DNA of 64,000 nucleotides from Bradyrhizobium jicamae (GCF_001440395.1 NZ_LLXZ01000087.1:1-64000), one strand, 5' to 3'. Positions 27,519 through 36,027 are shown, counted from the stretch's first letter. Numbers and translations: made by a program. The notes: a model not told the origin generated them from the letters alone.

Positions 27519-27914
27519 CTATCTCCCCGCAAACCGTTTCGTAAACATCTCTGTATTAACGAGCCCGCGGGCATGGCGGCCGTCGCCGATCTTGCGCTCG
27601 CCCTCGAAGGCTTCGACCTCGAAGCGGATCACGCGGCGCTCGACGGCCATGACCTTTCCGGTGACCCGCACGGTGGCCCCGACCAGCGAGGCGCCGAGAT
27701 GGCGGATGTCTACTTCGGTTCCGACCGTGATCCAGCCCGGCTGGAGATGGGACCTGATGGCGTCGCTCGAGGCCATCTCCATTTCCAGGATCATCATTGG
27801 CGTCGCATAGACCATCGGCATATCAGGCACGAAATGCCCGACCGTGCGCTCGGGCGGAACGACGAGCGTCCGCTCCGCGCTCATGCCGACCTTGATGAAA
27901 TCGCGTGCGTCCAT
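27519..27914 (-). CDS. Hot-dog fold thioesterase (FlK-like)
   Basis: A 131-residue single-domain thioesterase similar to the fluoroacetyl-CoA thioesterase (FlK) family. Seen: AERTLVVPPERTVGHF near the start, MVYATPMMILEMEMASSDAI (the helix of the hot-dog fold), then VGTEVDIRHLGASLVGATV and RVIRFEVEAFEGERKIGDG, which are the usual strands. The start MDARDFIKVG follows a GGGGAG ribosome site; a longer frame would start inside the repeat. The acyl-CoA substrate is not known. Confidence 0.82.
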   Translation of the reverse strand: MDARDFIKVGMSAERTLVVPPERTVGHFVPDMPMVYATPMMILEMEMASSDAIRSHLQPGWITVGTEVDIRHLGASLVGATVRVTGKVMAVERRVIRFEVEAFEGERKIGDGRHARGLVNTEMFTKRFAGR

Positions 27915-27930
27915 GGATCGCTCCCCTTCC

Positions 27931-28089
27931 CTCTCCCCTTGTGGGAGAGGGTGGATCAATCGCGCGAAACGCGCGATTGAGACGGGTGAGGGGTCTGTCT
28001 CCGCAAGTGAGTCCCTTGCATTGGTATTCGCGGATATAACCCCTCATCCGGCGGACTACGTCCGCCACCTTCTCCCACAAGGGGAGAAG
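27931..28089. repeat. Intergenic palindrome, family E
   Basis: The ends are inverted copies: CTCTCCCCTTGTGGGAGA on the left and TTCTCCCACAAGGGGAG on the right. Inside are two more small hairpins, AATCGCGCG / CGCGCGATT and GGCGGACTACGTCCGCC. It lies between the tautomerase and thioesterase genes, which point the same way, so it is within or between their transcripts. Confidence 0.88.
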
Positions 28090-28103
28090 GAAAAAAGATC
28101 GAG

Positions 28104-28316
28104 TTACTTCTTCGCCGCGGCAGCCGCCGCCGCGCGCTCCACAAAGGTCTTGCCGCCCTTCATCTTGTGGGCCAGCGGCGCCTCGTTGATCTGGATCACG
28201 ACTGCATCGGCATCGACGCCGAGGTTCTTCACCAGCGCCTGGGTGATGTCGCGCATCATGCCGGCCTTCTGCTCGTCGGTACGGCCAGCGGCCATGCTCA
28301 CGGTAATCTCAGGCAT
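28104..28316 (-). CDS. 4-oxalocrotonate tautomerase family protein
   Basis: A 70-residue tautomerase. The catalytic proline follows the initiator methionine (MPEITVSMAAGRTDEQK), which fixes the start; a longer frame begins 14 codons upstream and would bury the proline. The usual MMRDITQALVKNLGVDADAVV helix and the VVIQINEAP strand follow, and the tail is alanine-rich. Family members isomerise keto-enol acids or have other small-molecule roles; the substrate here is unknown. Confidence 0.88.
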   Translation of the reverse strand: MPEITVSMAAGRTDEQKAGMMRDITQALVKNLGVDADAVVIQINEAPLAHKMKGGKTFVERAAAAAAAKK

Positions 28317-28353
28317 CGATAACTCCCTTTTGCTCTTGCGTATTCGGTAAGCT

Positions 28354-28423
28354 GTCATTGCCGGGCTTGACCCGGCAATCCATCATTTTGAAGATGGATA
28401 CGCGGGTCAAGCCCGCTTATGAC
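28354..28423. repeat. Intergenic palindrome, family C copy 1
   Basis: A compact hairpin: GTCAT, GGGCTTGACCCG and ATCCATC on the left pair with GATGGAT, CGGGTCAAGCCCG and ATGAC on the right, around a small loop. It lies between the hisS stop and the tautomerase start. Related but longer or worn elements occur at 50623-50774 and 38526-38639. Confidence 0.88.
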
Positions 28424-28431
28424 GAAATCAG

Positions 28432-29904
28432 CTATCCCCACTTCACGTCATGGCGCGCCAGCACTTCGCGCACCTTGGCGACAATCTCGCTTTCGCCGCA
28501 GGAAAACTGCGCCGGACGGGTCTCGCGCCATTCCTGATTGGAAGCGATCGCAGCCGCGGCTTTCGCACCCTCGATCAGATCCTTGATCTGGATTTCGCCG
28601 CGCGCCTTCTCATCCGAGCCCTGGATGATGACGCAAGGCGAATTGCGGCGATCGGCATATTTGAGCTGGTTGCCCATGTTCTTGGGATTGCCGAGATAGA
28701 GCTCGGCGCGAATGTTGGCGTTGCGCAGCTCTGCGACCATCTTCTGGTAGTCGGCGACGCGGTCGCGGTCGAACACGGTGACGACCACGGGCCCGAAATC
28801 CGGGCGCGTGTCGAGCTTGCCGATCATCGTCAGCGCCGCCTGCAGGCGCGATACGCCGATGGAGAAACCGGTCGCCGGCACCGGCTCACCGCGGAAGCGC
28901 GAGACCAGGCCGTCATAACGACCACCGCCACCGACCGAGCCGAAGCGCACGGGGCGGCCCTTTTCGTCCTTGGTCTCGAGCAGCAACTCAACCTCGTAGA
29001 CGGGGCCAGTGTAGTATTCGAGGCCGCGCACGACGGTCGGATCGATCACGACACGATCCGATCCATAGCCCGACGCCGTCACCAGCTTGCTAATGGCGTC
29101 GAGTTCATCGCGGCCTTCCTGCCCGATCTTGCTGTCACGCAGCCGCGCATCGATCTGCGCACCCTGCTCGATCGCACCGACGACCAACGCGATGTCATCC
29201 GCCTTGAGACCAGCTCCCTTGGTGAAATCGCCCGACTCATCCTTGCGACCCTCACCGAGCAATTGCTGCACGCCCGAAATACCGAGCCGATCGAGCTTGT
29301 CGATCGCGCGCATCACGGTCAGCCATTGTCCGTCATCGGCTATACCGAGCGCATCGCGCACCCCATCAAGCACCTTGCGGTTGTTCACCTTCACCACATA
29401 GGAGCCACGGGGAATGCCGAGCGCTTCCATCGTGTCCGCCGCCATCATGCACATCTCGGCGTCCGCGGCCGGCGAGGCAGAGCCCACCGTGTCGGCATCG
29501 AACTGCATGAACTGACGGAAGCGGCCGGGGCCCGGCTTCTCGTTGCGGAACACGTAACCGAAGCGATAGCTGCGATACGGCTTTGGCAGCGCGTCGAAAT
29601 TCTCCGCGACATAGCGCGCGAGCGGCGCGGTCAGGTCGTAGCGCAGCGAGATCCACTGCTCGTCATCGTCCTGGAACGAGAACACGCCCTCGTTCGGTCG
29701 GTCCTGGTCGGGCAGGAATTTGCCGAGCGCGTCGGTGAACTCCATCGCCGGCGTCTCCACCGGCTCAAAGCCGTAACGCTCGTAGACTTCACGGATTTTC
29801 TCGACCATCTGGCGCGTGGCCGCGATTGCGGCCGGGCCACGATCTTCCAGCCCGCGCGGCAGACGCGCCTTCAGTTTCTGCGGTTTTTTCGGTTTCTCGG
29901 CCAT
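28432..29904 (-). CDS. hisS: Histidyl-tRNA synthetase
   Basis: A class II aminoacyl-tRNA synthetase (490 residues) that charges tRNA-His. Visible motifs include [20 protein letters not shown] near the N-terminus, motif 2 [17 protein letters not shown] with the [17 protein letters not shown] loop, the histidine-specific [18 protein letters not shown], and motif 3 [13 protein letters not shown]. The C-terminal anticodon domain has the [18 protein letters not shown] strand-helix and ends ARHDVKWG. The gene stands alone between a palindromic repeat and an exported-protein gene on the same strand. Confidence 0.97.
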   Translation of the reverse strand: MAEKPKKPQKLKARLPRGLEDRGPAAIAATRQMVEKIREVYERYGFEPVETPAMEFTDALGKFLPDQDRPNEGVFSFQDDDEQWISLRYDLTAPLARYVAENFDALPKPYRSYRFGYVFRNEKPGPGRFRQFMQFDADTVGSASPAADAEMCMMAADTMEALGIPRGSYVVKVNNRKVLDGVRDALGIADDGQWLTVMRAIDKLDRLGISGVQQLLGEGRKDESGDFTKGAGLKADDIALVVGAIEQGAQIDARLRDSKIGQEGRDELDAISKLVTASGYGSDRVVIDPTVVRGLEYYTGPVYEVELLLETKDEKGRPVRFGSVGGGGRYDGLVSRFRGEPVPATGFSIGVSRLQAALTMIGKLDTRPDFGPVVVTVFDRDRVADYQKMVAELRNANIRAELYLGNPKNMGNQLKYADRRNSPCVIIQGSDEKARGEIQIKDLIEGAKAAAAIASNQEWRETRPAQFSCGESEIVAKVREVLARHDVKWG

Positions 29905-29988
29905 GGCGGCTAGGTACCAGCCGAGGCGCGGCAGGGCAACCCGGGCCGGTGGCCCGGAAGGCGCCGCCGCCTTTTCTCCCGACTTGCC

Positions 29989-30516
29989 TTAAGGGGATTC
30001 CATCCTGGCCCGAAGCGCATCGGCGTCCGCCTTGGGCATTGATTTCAGGAGCGGTTTGATGGTCTCGCCGCCGACGATCTTGTCGTTGCGCATGAACATC
30101 CAGTCCGAGATGTCGGCTTCCTTGAACTCAGCCGCATCGCCGGCCTTCTTGCCGGGCAGATCACGCGGTACATTGGCGAACTTTCCCGAATAGTGACCGT
30201 CTCCGATCTTCTTCACATCGGCCATCCAGATGTGCTCGTTACCGCTTCCGCGTTTGGGAAAGCGTGCCTTGAGGGAGTGACCGGTCTCTGACGGCTTTCG
30301 GGCATCGTAGGAGGCCCAGAACGCCGGCAGCGAGGCCCGCGCCTTTGCGATGGCAGCATTCATTTCCGCATTGCCGGAGTTGACGTCGATCACCGGGGAG
30401 CGGTCCTGAGCCCTGACGGCCCCCGTGGGGGAGCCGAGAACCGCAAGCGCCGCGCCGAAGGCAGCCACCACGACGCATTTGGAGCATGTTGAGAGAGCTG
30501 AGGTCATGGTCACCAT
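29989..30516 (-). CDS. Exported DUF2314-like protein
   Basis: A protein of 175 residues with a signal peptide (VVVAAFGAALAVLGSPTGAVRAQ, split: a hydrophobic core then an AxA-like cut near residue 36). The mature part has MNAAIAKARASLPAFWASYD and KARFPKRG...EHIWMADVKKIGDGHYSGKF, which match the pattern of the DUF2314/YegJ family; the C-terminal part has DISDWMFMRNDKIVGGETIKP. Function unknown. Two start codons three codons apart are possible (MVTMTS). It is divergent from a small exported protein. Confidence 0.8.
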   Translation of the reverse strand: MVTMTSALSTCSKCVVVAAFGAALAVLGSPTGAVRAQDRSPVIDVNSGNAEMNAAIAKARASLPAFWASYDARKPSETGHSLKARFPKRGSGNEHIWMADVKKIGDGHYSGKFANVPRDLPGKKAGDAAEFKEADISDWMFMRNDKIVGGETIKPLLKSMPKADADALRARMESP

Positions 30517-30652
30517 TTCATGAACCGAATTCTGTCCACAATCCGGGGAGTTGGTCGCACAAAGGTGCTGGAGAGTTCACGACGCCCCGCACGCCAATCC
30601 AGGAACCACACTTTGCGCGCCGAATTATTGTAGGTCTCCAAAGGAGAGATCT

Positions 30653-30871
30653 ATGAAGAAGCTCATCACCGTCGCCTCTCTTATGCTCCTGTGCGGCTCG
30701 GCCGTTGCCCAGAACACCGGCCCCGCGCCGCAGACCGGCATGGAAAAGCCGGGAACGACGAGCGGCGCCAAGCCGGACGGTTCGATGGACACGACCGGCA
30801 TGAGCGCAAACAAGGGCAATATCAAAAGGGACAAGGACGGTGCGCCGGCCCCGAAGAACGAGAAGAAGTAA
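30653..30871 (+). CDS. Small exported protein, unknown
   Basis: A 72-residue protein with a clean signal peptide (MKKLITVASLMLLCGSAVAQ, cut after AVA) and a short hydrophilic, disordered mature part rich in glycine, threonine, lysine and proline (KPGTTSGAKPDGSMDTTGMS, then KDGAPAPKNEKK). A strong AAGGAGAGA ribosome site precedes the ATG, supporting real expression. Similar small secreted proteins are common in Bradyrhizobium; no function is known to me. Confidence 0.75.
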   Translation: MKKLITVASLMLLCGSAVAQNTGPAPQTGMEKPGTTSGAKPDGSMDTTGMSANKGNIKRDKDGAPAPKNEKK

Positions 30872-30873
30872 GT

Positions 30874-30894
30874 CGCTCGCCAGCGCGGCGAGCG
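30874..30894. terminator. Perfect GC-rich hairpin between convergent genes
   Basis: CGCTCGCC and GGCGAGCG form an 8-base stem around AGCGC, right after the stop of the small exported protein and 28 bases before the end of the converging aminotransferase gene. No T-run follows, so it is terminator-like only. Confidence 0.4.
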
Positions 30895-30922
30895 CATCAA
30901 GCTCCAAGGGAAAAGTCGGGCC

Positions 30923-31816
30923 TCAGGCAGCCGCAGCCGCCTTGCCCTTAGGCTGCACCTCGGCGGTGTAGTCCGCCATCAACTGCTCACAAATCTTGCC
31001 GGGCGTGAACTTCCAGTTCGCGATCTCGGAGACCGGCGTCACCTCGGCGGCGGTGCCGGTGATGAAGCACTCGGTGAACCCATCGAGTTCTTCCGGCTTG
31101 ATGCGGCGCTCGATCACCTCGATGCCGCGGCGCCTGGCGAGGTCGATCGCGGTGGCGCGGGTGATGCCGGGAAGGAAGCAGTCGGCGATCGGCGTGTGGA
31201 TCGTGCCGTCCTTGATGAAGAAGATGTTGGCGCCGGTGCATTCGGCCACCCGTCCCTGCCAGTCCAGCATCATGGCATCGGCATAGCCGGCGCGCTCCGC
31301 CTTGTGTTTACTGATGGTGCAGATCATGTAGAGACCCGACGCCTTGGCCATCGCCGGGGTAGTCGCCGGATCGGGCCGCCGGTATTCAGCCATGCCCATG
31401 CGGATGCCCTTCAGCTTCTCGGCCGGATCGAAATAGCTCGGCCAGTCCCAGGCCGCGATGGCGAGGTGAATGGTGTTTGATGGCGCCGACACGCCCATCA
31501 TCTCCGAGCCGCGCCAGGCGATCGGGCGCAGATAGGCGTCCGGCAGATTGTTCTTGTCGATCACGAACTGCTTGGCGGCGTCGATCTCGGCGACTGACCA
31601 GGGAATCTCGAAATCGAGGATGTTGGCCGAGGCCTTCAGGCGCTCGGAATGCTCGGTGCTCTTGAAGACCGTGCCGCCATAGGCGCGCTCGCCCTCGAAC
31701 ACGCAGCTCGCATAGTGCAGGCCATGGGTCAGGACGTGGACGTTGGCGTCGGCCCACGGCACCAGCCTGCCATCGTACCAGATGACGCCGTCGATCTTGT
31801 CGAACGAAACTCCCAT
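30923..31816 (-). CDS. ilvE: Branched-chain amino acid aminotransferase (IlvE type)
   Basis: A PLP fold-type IV transaminase of 297 residues that makes valine, leucine and isoleucine from their keto acids. The N-terminus (DGVIWYDGRLVPWADANVHV) and THGLHYASCVFEGERAY are typical; the PLP lysine is in ICTISKHKAERAGYADAM, and RVAECTGANIFFIKDG and ERRIKPEELDGFTECFITGTAAEVTP (in pieces) follow. The start after a GGGAGGAGACC site is well supported. It lies 127 bases downstream of a second, distinct branched-chain transaminase gene on the same strand. Confidence 0.93.
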   Translation of the reverse strand: MGVSFDKIDGVIWYDGRLVPWADANVHVLTHGLHYASCVFEGERAYGGTVFKSTEHSERLKASANILDFEIPWSVAEIDAAKQFVIDKNNLPDAYLRPIAWRGSEMMGVSAPSNTIHLAIAAWDWPSYFDPAEKLKGIRMGMAEYRRPDPATTPAMAKASGLYMICTISKHKAERAGYADAMMLDWQGRVAECTGANIFFIKDGTIHTPIADCFLPGITRATAIDLARRRGIEVIERRIKPEELDGFTECFITGTAAEVTPVSEIANWKFTPGKICEQLMADYTAEVQPKGKAAAAA

Positions 31817-31919
31817 GGTCTCCTCCCGGATTGGCACTGTTTCGATGAGCCGCACGCCAGCCTCGCGCGACTCGACGAGACGCGCGCCACCTGGCGCTTA
31901 AGAGTGATCTATCGCTTGC

Positions 31920-31940
31920 GCGGCGGAATAATTCCGCCGC
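31920..31940 (-). terminator. Stem-loop just after the second transaminase gene
   Basis: GCGGCGGAAT and ATTCCGCCGC are inverted around one base, starting 3 bases after the stop on the minus strand. The stem is strong but lacks a following U-run, so it may end or attenuate transcription before ilvE; this is not certain. Confidence 0.4.
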
Positions 31941-31943
31941 CGG

Positions 31944-33020
31944 TCAAAGGACCTTTCTGACCCAATCGTGCGGATCCGTCGCACGGCCGTACTGGATGTC
32001 GACGAGCTTTTTGCGCAGCCCCATGGCGACAGGGCCGGCGACACCGCCGCTGATCGAAAAATCGCCGCTCGCCGAACGCACCTTGCCGATCGGCGAGATC
32101 ACGGCCGCGGTGCCGCAGGCGAACGCCTCTTTCAGCTTGCCGCTGGTGGCATCCGCGCGCCACTGATCGATCGTGTAAGGCTCCTCGCGCACGACCGTGC
32201 CGGAATCCTTTGCCAGCGCGATGATCGAATCGCGGGTGATGCCCGGCAGGATGGTGCCGAGCGGCGGCGTCGAGAGCGAGCCGTCGTCGAACACGAAGAA
32301 GACGTTCATGCCGCCGAGTTCCTCGACATAGCGGCGCTCGACTGCATCGAGGAAAACCACCTGATCGCAGCCGTGCTCGATCGCCTCGGCCTGCGCCCGC
32401 AAGCTTGCGGCGTAGTTGCCACCGCACTTGACGGCGCCGGTGCCGCCGACCGCGGCGCGGGTATAGTTCTCCGACACCCAGATCGACACCGGCGCGGGTC
32501 CGCCCTTGAAATAGGAGCCGACCGGCGAAGCGATGACGGCGAAGATATATTCCGCCGAAGGCTTCACGCCGAGGAAGACCTCGCTCGCGATCATGAAGGG
32601 CCGCAGATAGAGACTGCCCTCGCCGCCCGGTATCCAGGCGCTGTCGATGCGCACGAGCTGTTCGACCGCTTCGATGAATATGGCTTCGGGCAGCGGCGCC
32701 ATCGCCATGCGCTCGGCCGAATTCCTGAAGCGCCGCGCATTGGCGTCGGGGCGGAACAGGTTCACGCCATTGTCGCGCTTGTAGGCCTTCAGGCCTTCGA
32801 AGATCTCCTGCGCGTAGTGCAGGACGGCCACGGCCGGATCGAGCTGGAAATTGGCGCGGGATTCAACGCGTGCGTCGTGCCAGCCCTTGGCCTGGTCGTA
32901 GCGGACGATCGCCATGTGATCGGTGAAAACTCGGCCGAAGCCGGGGTCCGCGAGCCTTGCCGTGCGCTCCTTCTCGGAGGTCGGGTTCGCCGCCGGCTGA
33001 ATTTCGAATTTTAAGCTCAT
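31944..33020 (-). CDS. Branched-chain amino acid aminotransferase, BCAT2-like type
   Basis: A protein of 358 residues from the longer branched-chain transaminase subgroup (TIGR01123-like, resembling eukaryotic BCAT), unlike the IlvE next door. Seen: PGFGRVFTDHMAIVRYDQAKG, PAVAVLHYAQEIFEGLKAY near residues 60-78, the PLP lysine in GAVKCGGNYAASLRAQ, and MNVFFVFDDGSLSTPPLGTILPG region in pieces. It starts at MSLKFEIQPAANPT; an upstream open frame adds unlike sequence. It is divergent from a MarR regulator gene, whose palindrome lies in the shared gap. Confidence 0.92.
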   Translation of the reverse strand: MSLKFEIQPAANPTSEKERTARLADPGFGRVFTDHMAIVRYDQAKGWHDARVESRANFQLDPAVAVLHYAQEIFEGLKAYKRDNGVNLFRPDANARRFRNSAERMAMAPLPEAIFIEAVEQLVRIDSAWIPGGEGSLYLRPFMIASEVFLGVKPSAEYIFAVIASPVGSYFKGGPAPVSIWVSENYTRAAVGGTGAVKCGGNYAASLRAQAEAIEHGCDQVVFLDAVERRYVEELGGMNVFFVFDDGSLSTPPLGTILPGITRDSIIALAKDSGTVVREEPYTIDQWRADATSGKLKEAFACGTAAVISPIGKVRSASGDFSISGGVAGPVAMGLRKKLVDIQYGRATDPHDWVRKVL

Positions 33021-33340
33021 TCCCTTGCTTCCCGCTGTCGAAATCGGCGCGATTTGGCGCCGGCCTGCCTCTGTGGGCCTGCTGGCCTGATAGGTCTGGA
33101 CCTTCACCACCACGCGGCCGGTTCCTGCGCCGTCATGTCCCCGAGGACATGCTTTTGCGGGATGACGAAGTCCAGTATGTTTGCCGAAATGCCGCTCGAC
33201 AATCGCACGGTAGTTCAATTTGCGGCCGTTGCCGCCATCGTTGGCTTTTTCCGGCTGCCTGACACGTCACCAAGTTCGAAACGACTTAAAGTTTCGTCGT
33301 GGCTAGCAGTTTTGTAACATTGAACCCAAGATATGTCAAC
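33021..33340. other. 320-base divergent gap with palindromes
   Basis: No gene is seen here. It carries two smaller palindromes, CATGTCC-CCGA-GGACATG (33134-33151) and CGAAAC-N8-GTTTCG (33277-33296), and leads into the palindrome over the marR start. It contains the promoters of the second transaminase gene (leftward) and of marR (rightward). Confidence 0.6.
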
Positions 33341-33352
33341 ATGACTGACATA
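33332..33352. promoter_or_regulatory. Palindromic operator over the marR start codon
   Basis: Perfect 7-base arms TATGTCA and TGACATA are separated by 7 bases (ACATGAC), which contain the marR ATG. MarR dimers usually bind inverted repeats of this size near their own promoter, so self-repression is likely. Because it covers the start codon, any bound protein would sit directly on the beginning of the gene. Confidence 0.55.
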
Positions 33353-33889
33353 AATTTCTCAAGGGGCCCAACCAACCCCGATTCGCAGGGGGCCACCAGC
33401 CCTGCCCCACGGCTTGCCGAACTGCGCTGGGACATCATCGAGCTCCTGTTCTTCGCCTATCGCGACTTTGTGGGCGACGCCGACCATGAGCTCGAGGCTT
33501 TCGGCTTCGGCCGCGCCCATCACCGGGTGATGCATTTCGTCTACCGCTATCCAGGGCTCAAGGTCGCCGACCTCCTGGATGTCCTGCGGATTACCAAGCA
33601 GTCGCTTGGCCGCGTGCTCAAGCAGTTGCTCGATGAGGGCTACATCGTCCAGAAGACCGGCAACAACGACCGACGGCAGCGCCTTCTTTACGCCACCCCG
33701 AAAGGCGAAGCGTTGGTGGCAAAGCTCGCAGGGTTGCAGACCGATCGCATTACCCGCGCGCTCCGGGACATCAACCCCGAAGGCGTCGCGGCGATCAGCC
33801 AGTTCCTGCGCGCGATGATCGATCGCGACGACCCCGACAAGGTGTTGGAGGCGATCTTCGGGACCGGCAGCAAGAAGCCTAGGGAGTGA
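33341..33889 (+). CDS. MarR family transcriptional regulator (PetP-like)
   Basis: A 182-residue winged-helix regulator. The MarR fold is visible as HRVMHFVYRYPGLKVADLLDVL, the recognition helix region ITKQSLGRVLKQLLDEGYIV and the wing with DRRQRLLYATPKGEAL. Next to it, in the same direction, are an OmpR-type response regulator and a histidine kinase; in Rhodobacter the comparable pair is petP-petR. A perfect palindrome overlaps the start, suggesting auto-control. The ATG of MTDINFSRGP is used; a longer in-frame start upstream is less likely. Confidence 0.87.
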   Translation: MTDINFSRGPTNPDSQGATSPAPRLAELRWDIIELLFFAYRDFVGDADHELEAFGFGRAHHRVMHFVYRYPGLKVADLLDVLRITKQSLGRVLKQLLDEGYIVQKTGNNDRRQRLLYATPKGEALVAKLAGLQTDRITRALRDINPEGVAAISQFLRAMIDRDDPDKVLEAIFGTGSKKPRE

Positions 33890-33909
33890 TCGTGGCGCAA
33901 GGAGCAACC

Positions 33910-34626
33910 ATGGCTACAGCCACCGCGCGCGCGCCGCGGCAACTGGCCGACGACGCGCCGCATCTGCTCCTGGTCGACGACGACCGCCGTATCCGCGATC
34001 TGCTGTCGCGGTTTCTGTCCGGCGAGGGCTATCGCGTCACGACGGCGTCGAGCGCGACCGACGCGCGCTCCAAACTGCTCGGCCTGCATTTCGATCTCCT
34101 GATCCTCGACGTCATGATGCCCGGCGAAACCGGGTTCGACCTGGCGCGGTTCATTCGCACCTCGTCCTCGGTGCCGATCATCATGCTGACGGCCCGCCAT
34201 GAGGCGGAGGCGCGGATCGAGGGCCTGCAGATCGGCGCCGACGATTATGTCGCCAAGCCGTTCGAGCCGCGCGAGCTGATCTTGCGGATCGGCAATATTC
34301 TCAAGCGCTCGGCGCCGCCGCCGGTGGAAGCGCTGGAGCAGATCGCGTTCGGCCCCTACGTTTTCCATCTCGATCGCGGCGAGCTGCGCGAGGGTGAGGA
34401 GATCATTCACCTGACCGACCGCGAGCGCGAAATGCTGCGCATTCTGGCCAATAGCCCCGGCGAGACGGTGCCGCGCGCGGCGCTGACCAGCGGCGGCACG
34501 GTGAACGAGCGCGCGGTCGACGTGCAGATCAACCGCCTGCGGCGCAAGATCGAGCGCGATCCCGCCAATCCGCTGTTCCTGCAGGCGGTGCGTGGCATCG
34601 GCTATCGCCTGGTGGCGTCGCCCTGA
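33910..34626 (+). CDS. OmpR-family response regulator (PetR-like)
   Basis: A 238-residue two-domain regulator. The receiver has the acidic pocket LVDDDRR, the phospho-acceptor Asp67 in LILDVMMPGETG, Thr94 in MLTAR and Lys117 in AKPFEPREL. A C-terminal OmpR winged helix follows, with LTDREREMLRILANSPGE and NERAVDVQINRLRRKIE ending in AVRGIGYRL. An AAGGAGCAACC site supports the ATG of MATATARAPR; upstream GTG codons overlap the marR stop. The kinase gene follows 7 bases later, so marR, this gene and the kinase are probably one operon. Confidence 0.92.
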   Translation: MATATARAPRQLADDAPHLLLVDDDRRIRDLLSRFLSGEGYRVTTASSATDARSKLLGLHFDLLILDVMMPGETGFDLARFIRTSSSVPIIMLTARHEAEARIEGLQIGADDYVAKPFEPRELILRIGNILKRSAPPPVEALEQIAFGPYVFHLDRGELREGEEIIHLTDREREMLRILANSPGETVPRAALTSGGTVNERAVDVQINRLRRKIERDPANPLFLQAVRGIGYRLVASP

Positions 34627-34633
34627 GCCAGCC

Positions 34634-36019
34634 ATGAGCACGCTCGACACCGGCCTGACGCTCATCCGCAATGCGTCGCAACGCGTCTCCAGGGCCAATG
34701 GCTGGATGGGTAACGCGTTCAAGAGCTGGATGCCGACCGGCCTCTACGCGCGCGCGCTCCTGATCATGATCGTGCCGATGGTGATCCTGCAAACGGTCGT
34801 GGCGTTCGTGTTCATGGAGCGGCACTGGAACACGGTGACGCGACGCCTGTCGGCTGCGGTGGTGCAGGACATCGCCAGCCTGATCGACGTCTACAAGGCG
34901 TTTCCGCAGGACAAGGACCGCGCACAATTGCGGCGTATCGGCCAGCGGCTGCAACTGGTCGTCGATTTCCTCCCCGTCGGCGACATGCCGCAGCCCGGAC
35001 CGAAGCCGTTCTTCTCGCTGCTCGACCAGACGCTCTCGGTGCAGCTCGGCCGCCAGATCGGCCGTCCTTTCTGGATCGACACCGTCGGCAAATCCAACCT
35101 GGTCGAAATCCGCATTCAGCTCGACGACACCGTGATGCGGGTGTTCGCGCAGCGCAGCGCCGCCTACGCCTCAAATTCAGAGATCTTCATCTTCTGGATG
35201 CTCGGCACTTCCTCGATCCTGCTGATCGTCGCGGTGCTGTTCCTGCGCAACCAGATCAGGCCGATCCTGCGGCTGGCGGAGGCCGCCGAAAGCTTCGGCA
35301 AGGGACGCGAGGTGCCTAACTTCCGCGCGCGCGGCGCACGCGAGGTGCGGCAGGCGGCGCAGGCGTTTATACAGATGAAGGCGCGCGTCGAGCGCTCGAT
35401 CGAGCAGCGCACCGCGATGCTCGCCGGCGTCAGTCACGACCTGCGCACCATCCTGACCCGCTTCAAGCTCGAGCTCGCACTGATCGGCGACAGTCCCGAA
35501 GTCGACGGCATGCGCAAGGATGTCGACGAAATGGCCGGCATGCTGGAGGCCTATCTCGCCTTCGCGCGCGGCGACAGCGGCGAGATCGCGCAGCCCACCG
35601 ACATGACGATGGCGTTGGAAGAACTGCGCAGCGATGCCGAACGCCACGGCCACACCGCGACGGTGTCATTCCATGGCCTGCCTGTGGTGACCGTGAAGCC
35701 GGCCTCGTTCAAGCGCTGCATCGCCAACCTCGTCTCCAACGCGGCACGCCACGCCAACACGGTCGCCATTACCGGTCACCGCGATCACCGCTATCTGACC
35801 GTGACGGTCGACGACGATGGGCCCGGCATTCCCGTCAACATGCGCGAGGAAGTGTTCAAGCCGTTCCTGCGGCTCGACGATGCCCGCAACCAGGACGAAG
35901 GCGGCACGGGCCTCGGGCTTGCGATCGCCCGCGACATCGCCCGCTCGCATGGCGGCGACATCACGCTCGGCGAAAGCCCGATGGGGGGATTGAGGGCGGC
36001 GGTAAGGGTGCCGGTGTAG
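34634..36019 (+). CDS. EnvZ-like sensor histidine kinase
   Basis: A 461-residue membrane kinase. One membrane helix (LLIMIVPMVILQTVVAFVFM) lies near residues 40-60 and a second near 185-205 (IFIFWMLGTSSILLIVAVLF), with a sensor loop between them. A HAMP-like linker follows, then the H-box GVSHDLRTILTRFKLEL with the phospho-acceptor His268, the N-box NLVSNAARHA, and G-boxes DDDGPGIP and GGTGLGLAIARDI. The usual proline after HDLRT is isoleucine here. Location next to the regulator gene makes it the cognate kinase. The signal it senses is unknown. Confidence 0.92.
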   Translation: MSTLDTGLTLIRNASQRVSRANGWMGNAFKSWMPTGLYARALLIMIVPMVILQTVVAFVFMERHWNTVTRRLSAAVVQDIASLIDVYKAFPQDKDRAQLRRIGQRLQLVVDFLPVGDMPQPGPKPFFSLLDQTLSVQLGRQIGRPFWIDTVGKSNLVEIRIQLDDTVMRVFAQRSAAYASNSEIFIFWMLGTSSILLIVAVLFLRNQIRPILRLAEAAESFGKGREVPNFRARGAREVRQAAQAFIQMKARVERSIEQRTAMLAGVSHDLRTILTRFKLELALIGDSPEVDGMRKDVDEMAGMLEAYLAFARGDSGEIAQPTDMTMALEELRSDAERHGHTATVSFHGLPVVTVKPASFKRCIANLVSNAARHANTVAITGHRDHRYLTVTVDDDGPGIPVNMREEVFKPFLRLDDARNQDEGGTGLGLAIARDIARSHGGDITLGESPMGGLRAAVRVPV

Positions 36020-36027
36020 GCTCCGCG

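Noticed and set aside
7795..28423. CRISPR array suggested by repeated palindromes
   Set aside because: The repeats are single, scattered in different gaps and not separated by regular spacers; no cas gene is present.
28450..29913. A 487-codon open frame on the plus strand opposite hisS
   Set aside because: It is complementary to a clear histidyl-tRNA synthetase gene; its translation is rich in arginine, histidine and leucine with no family motif, as expected opposite GC-rich genes.
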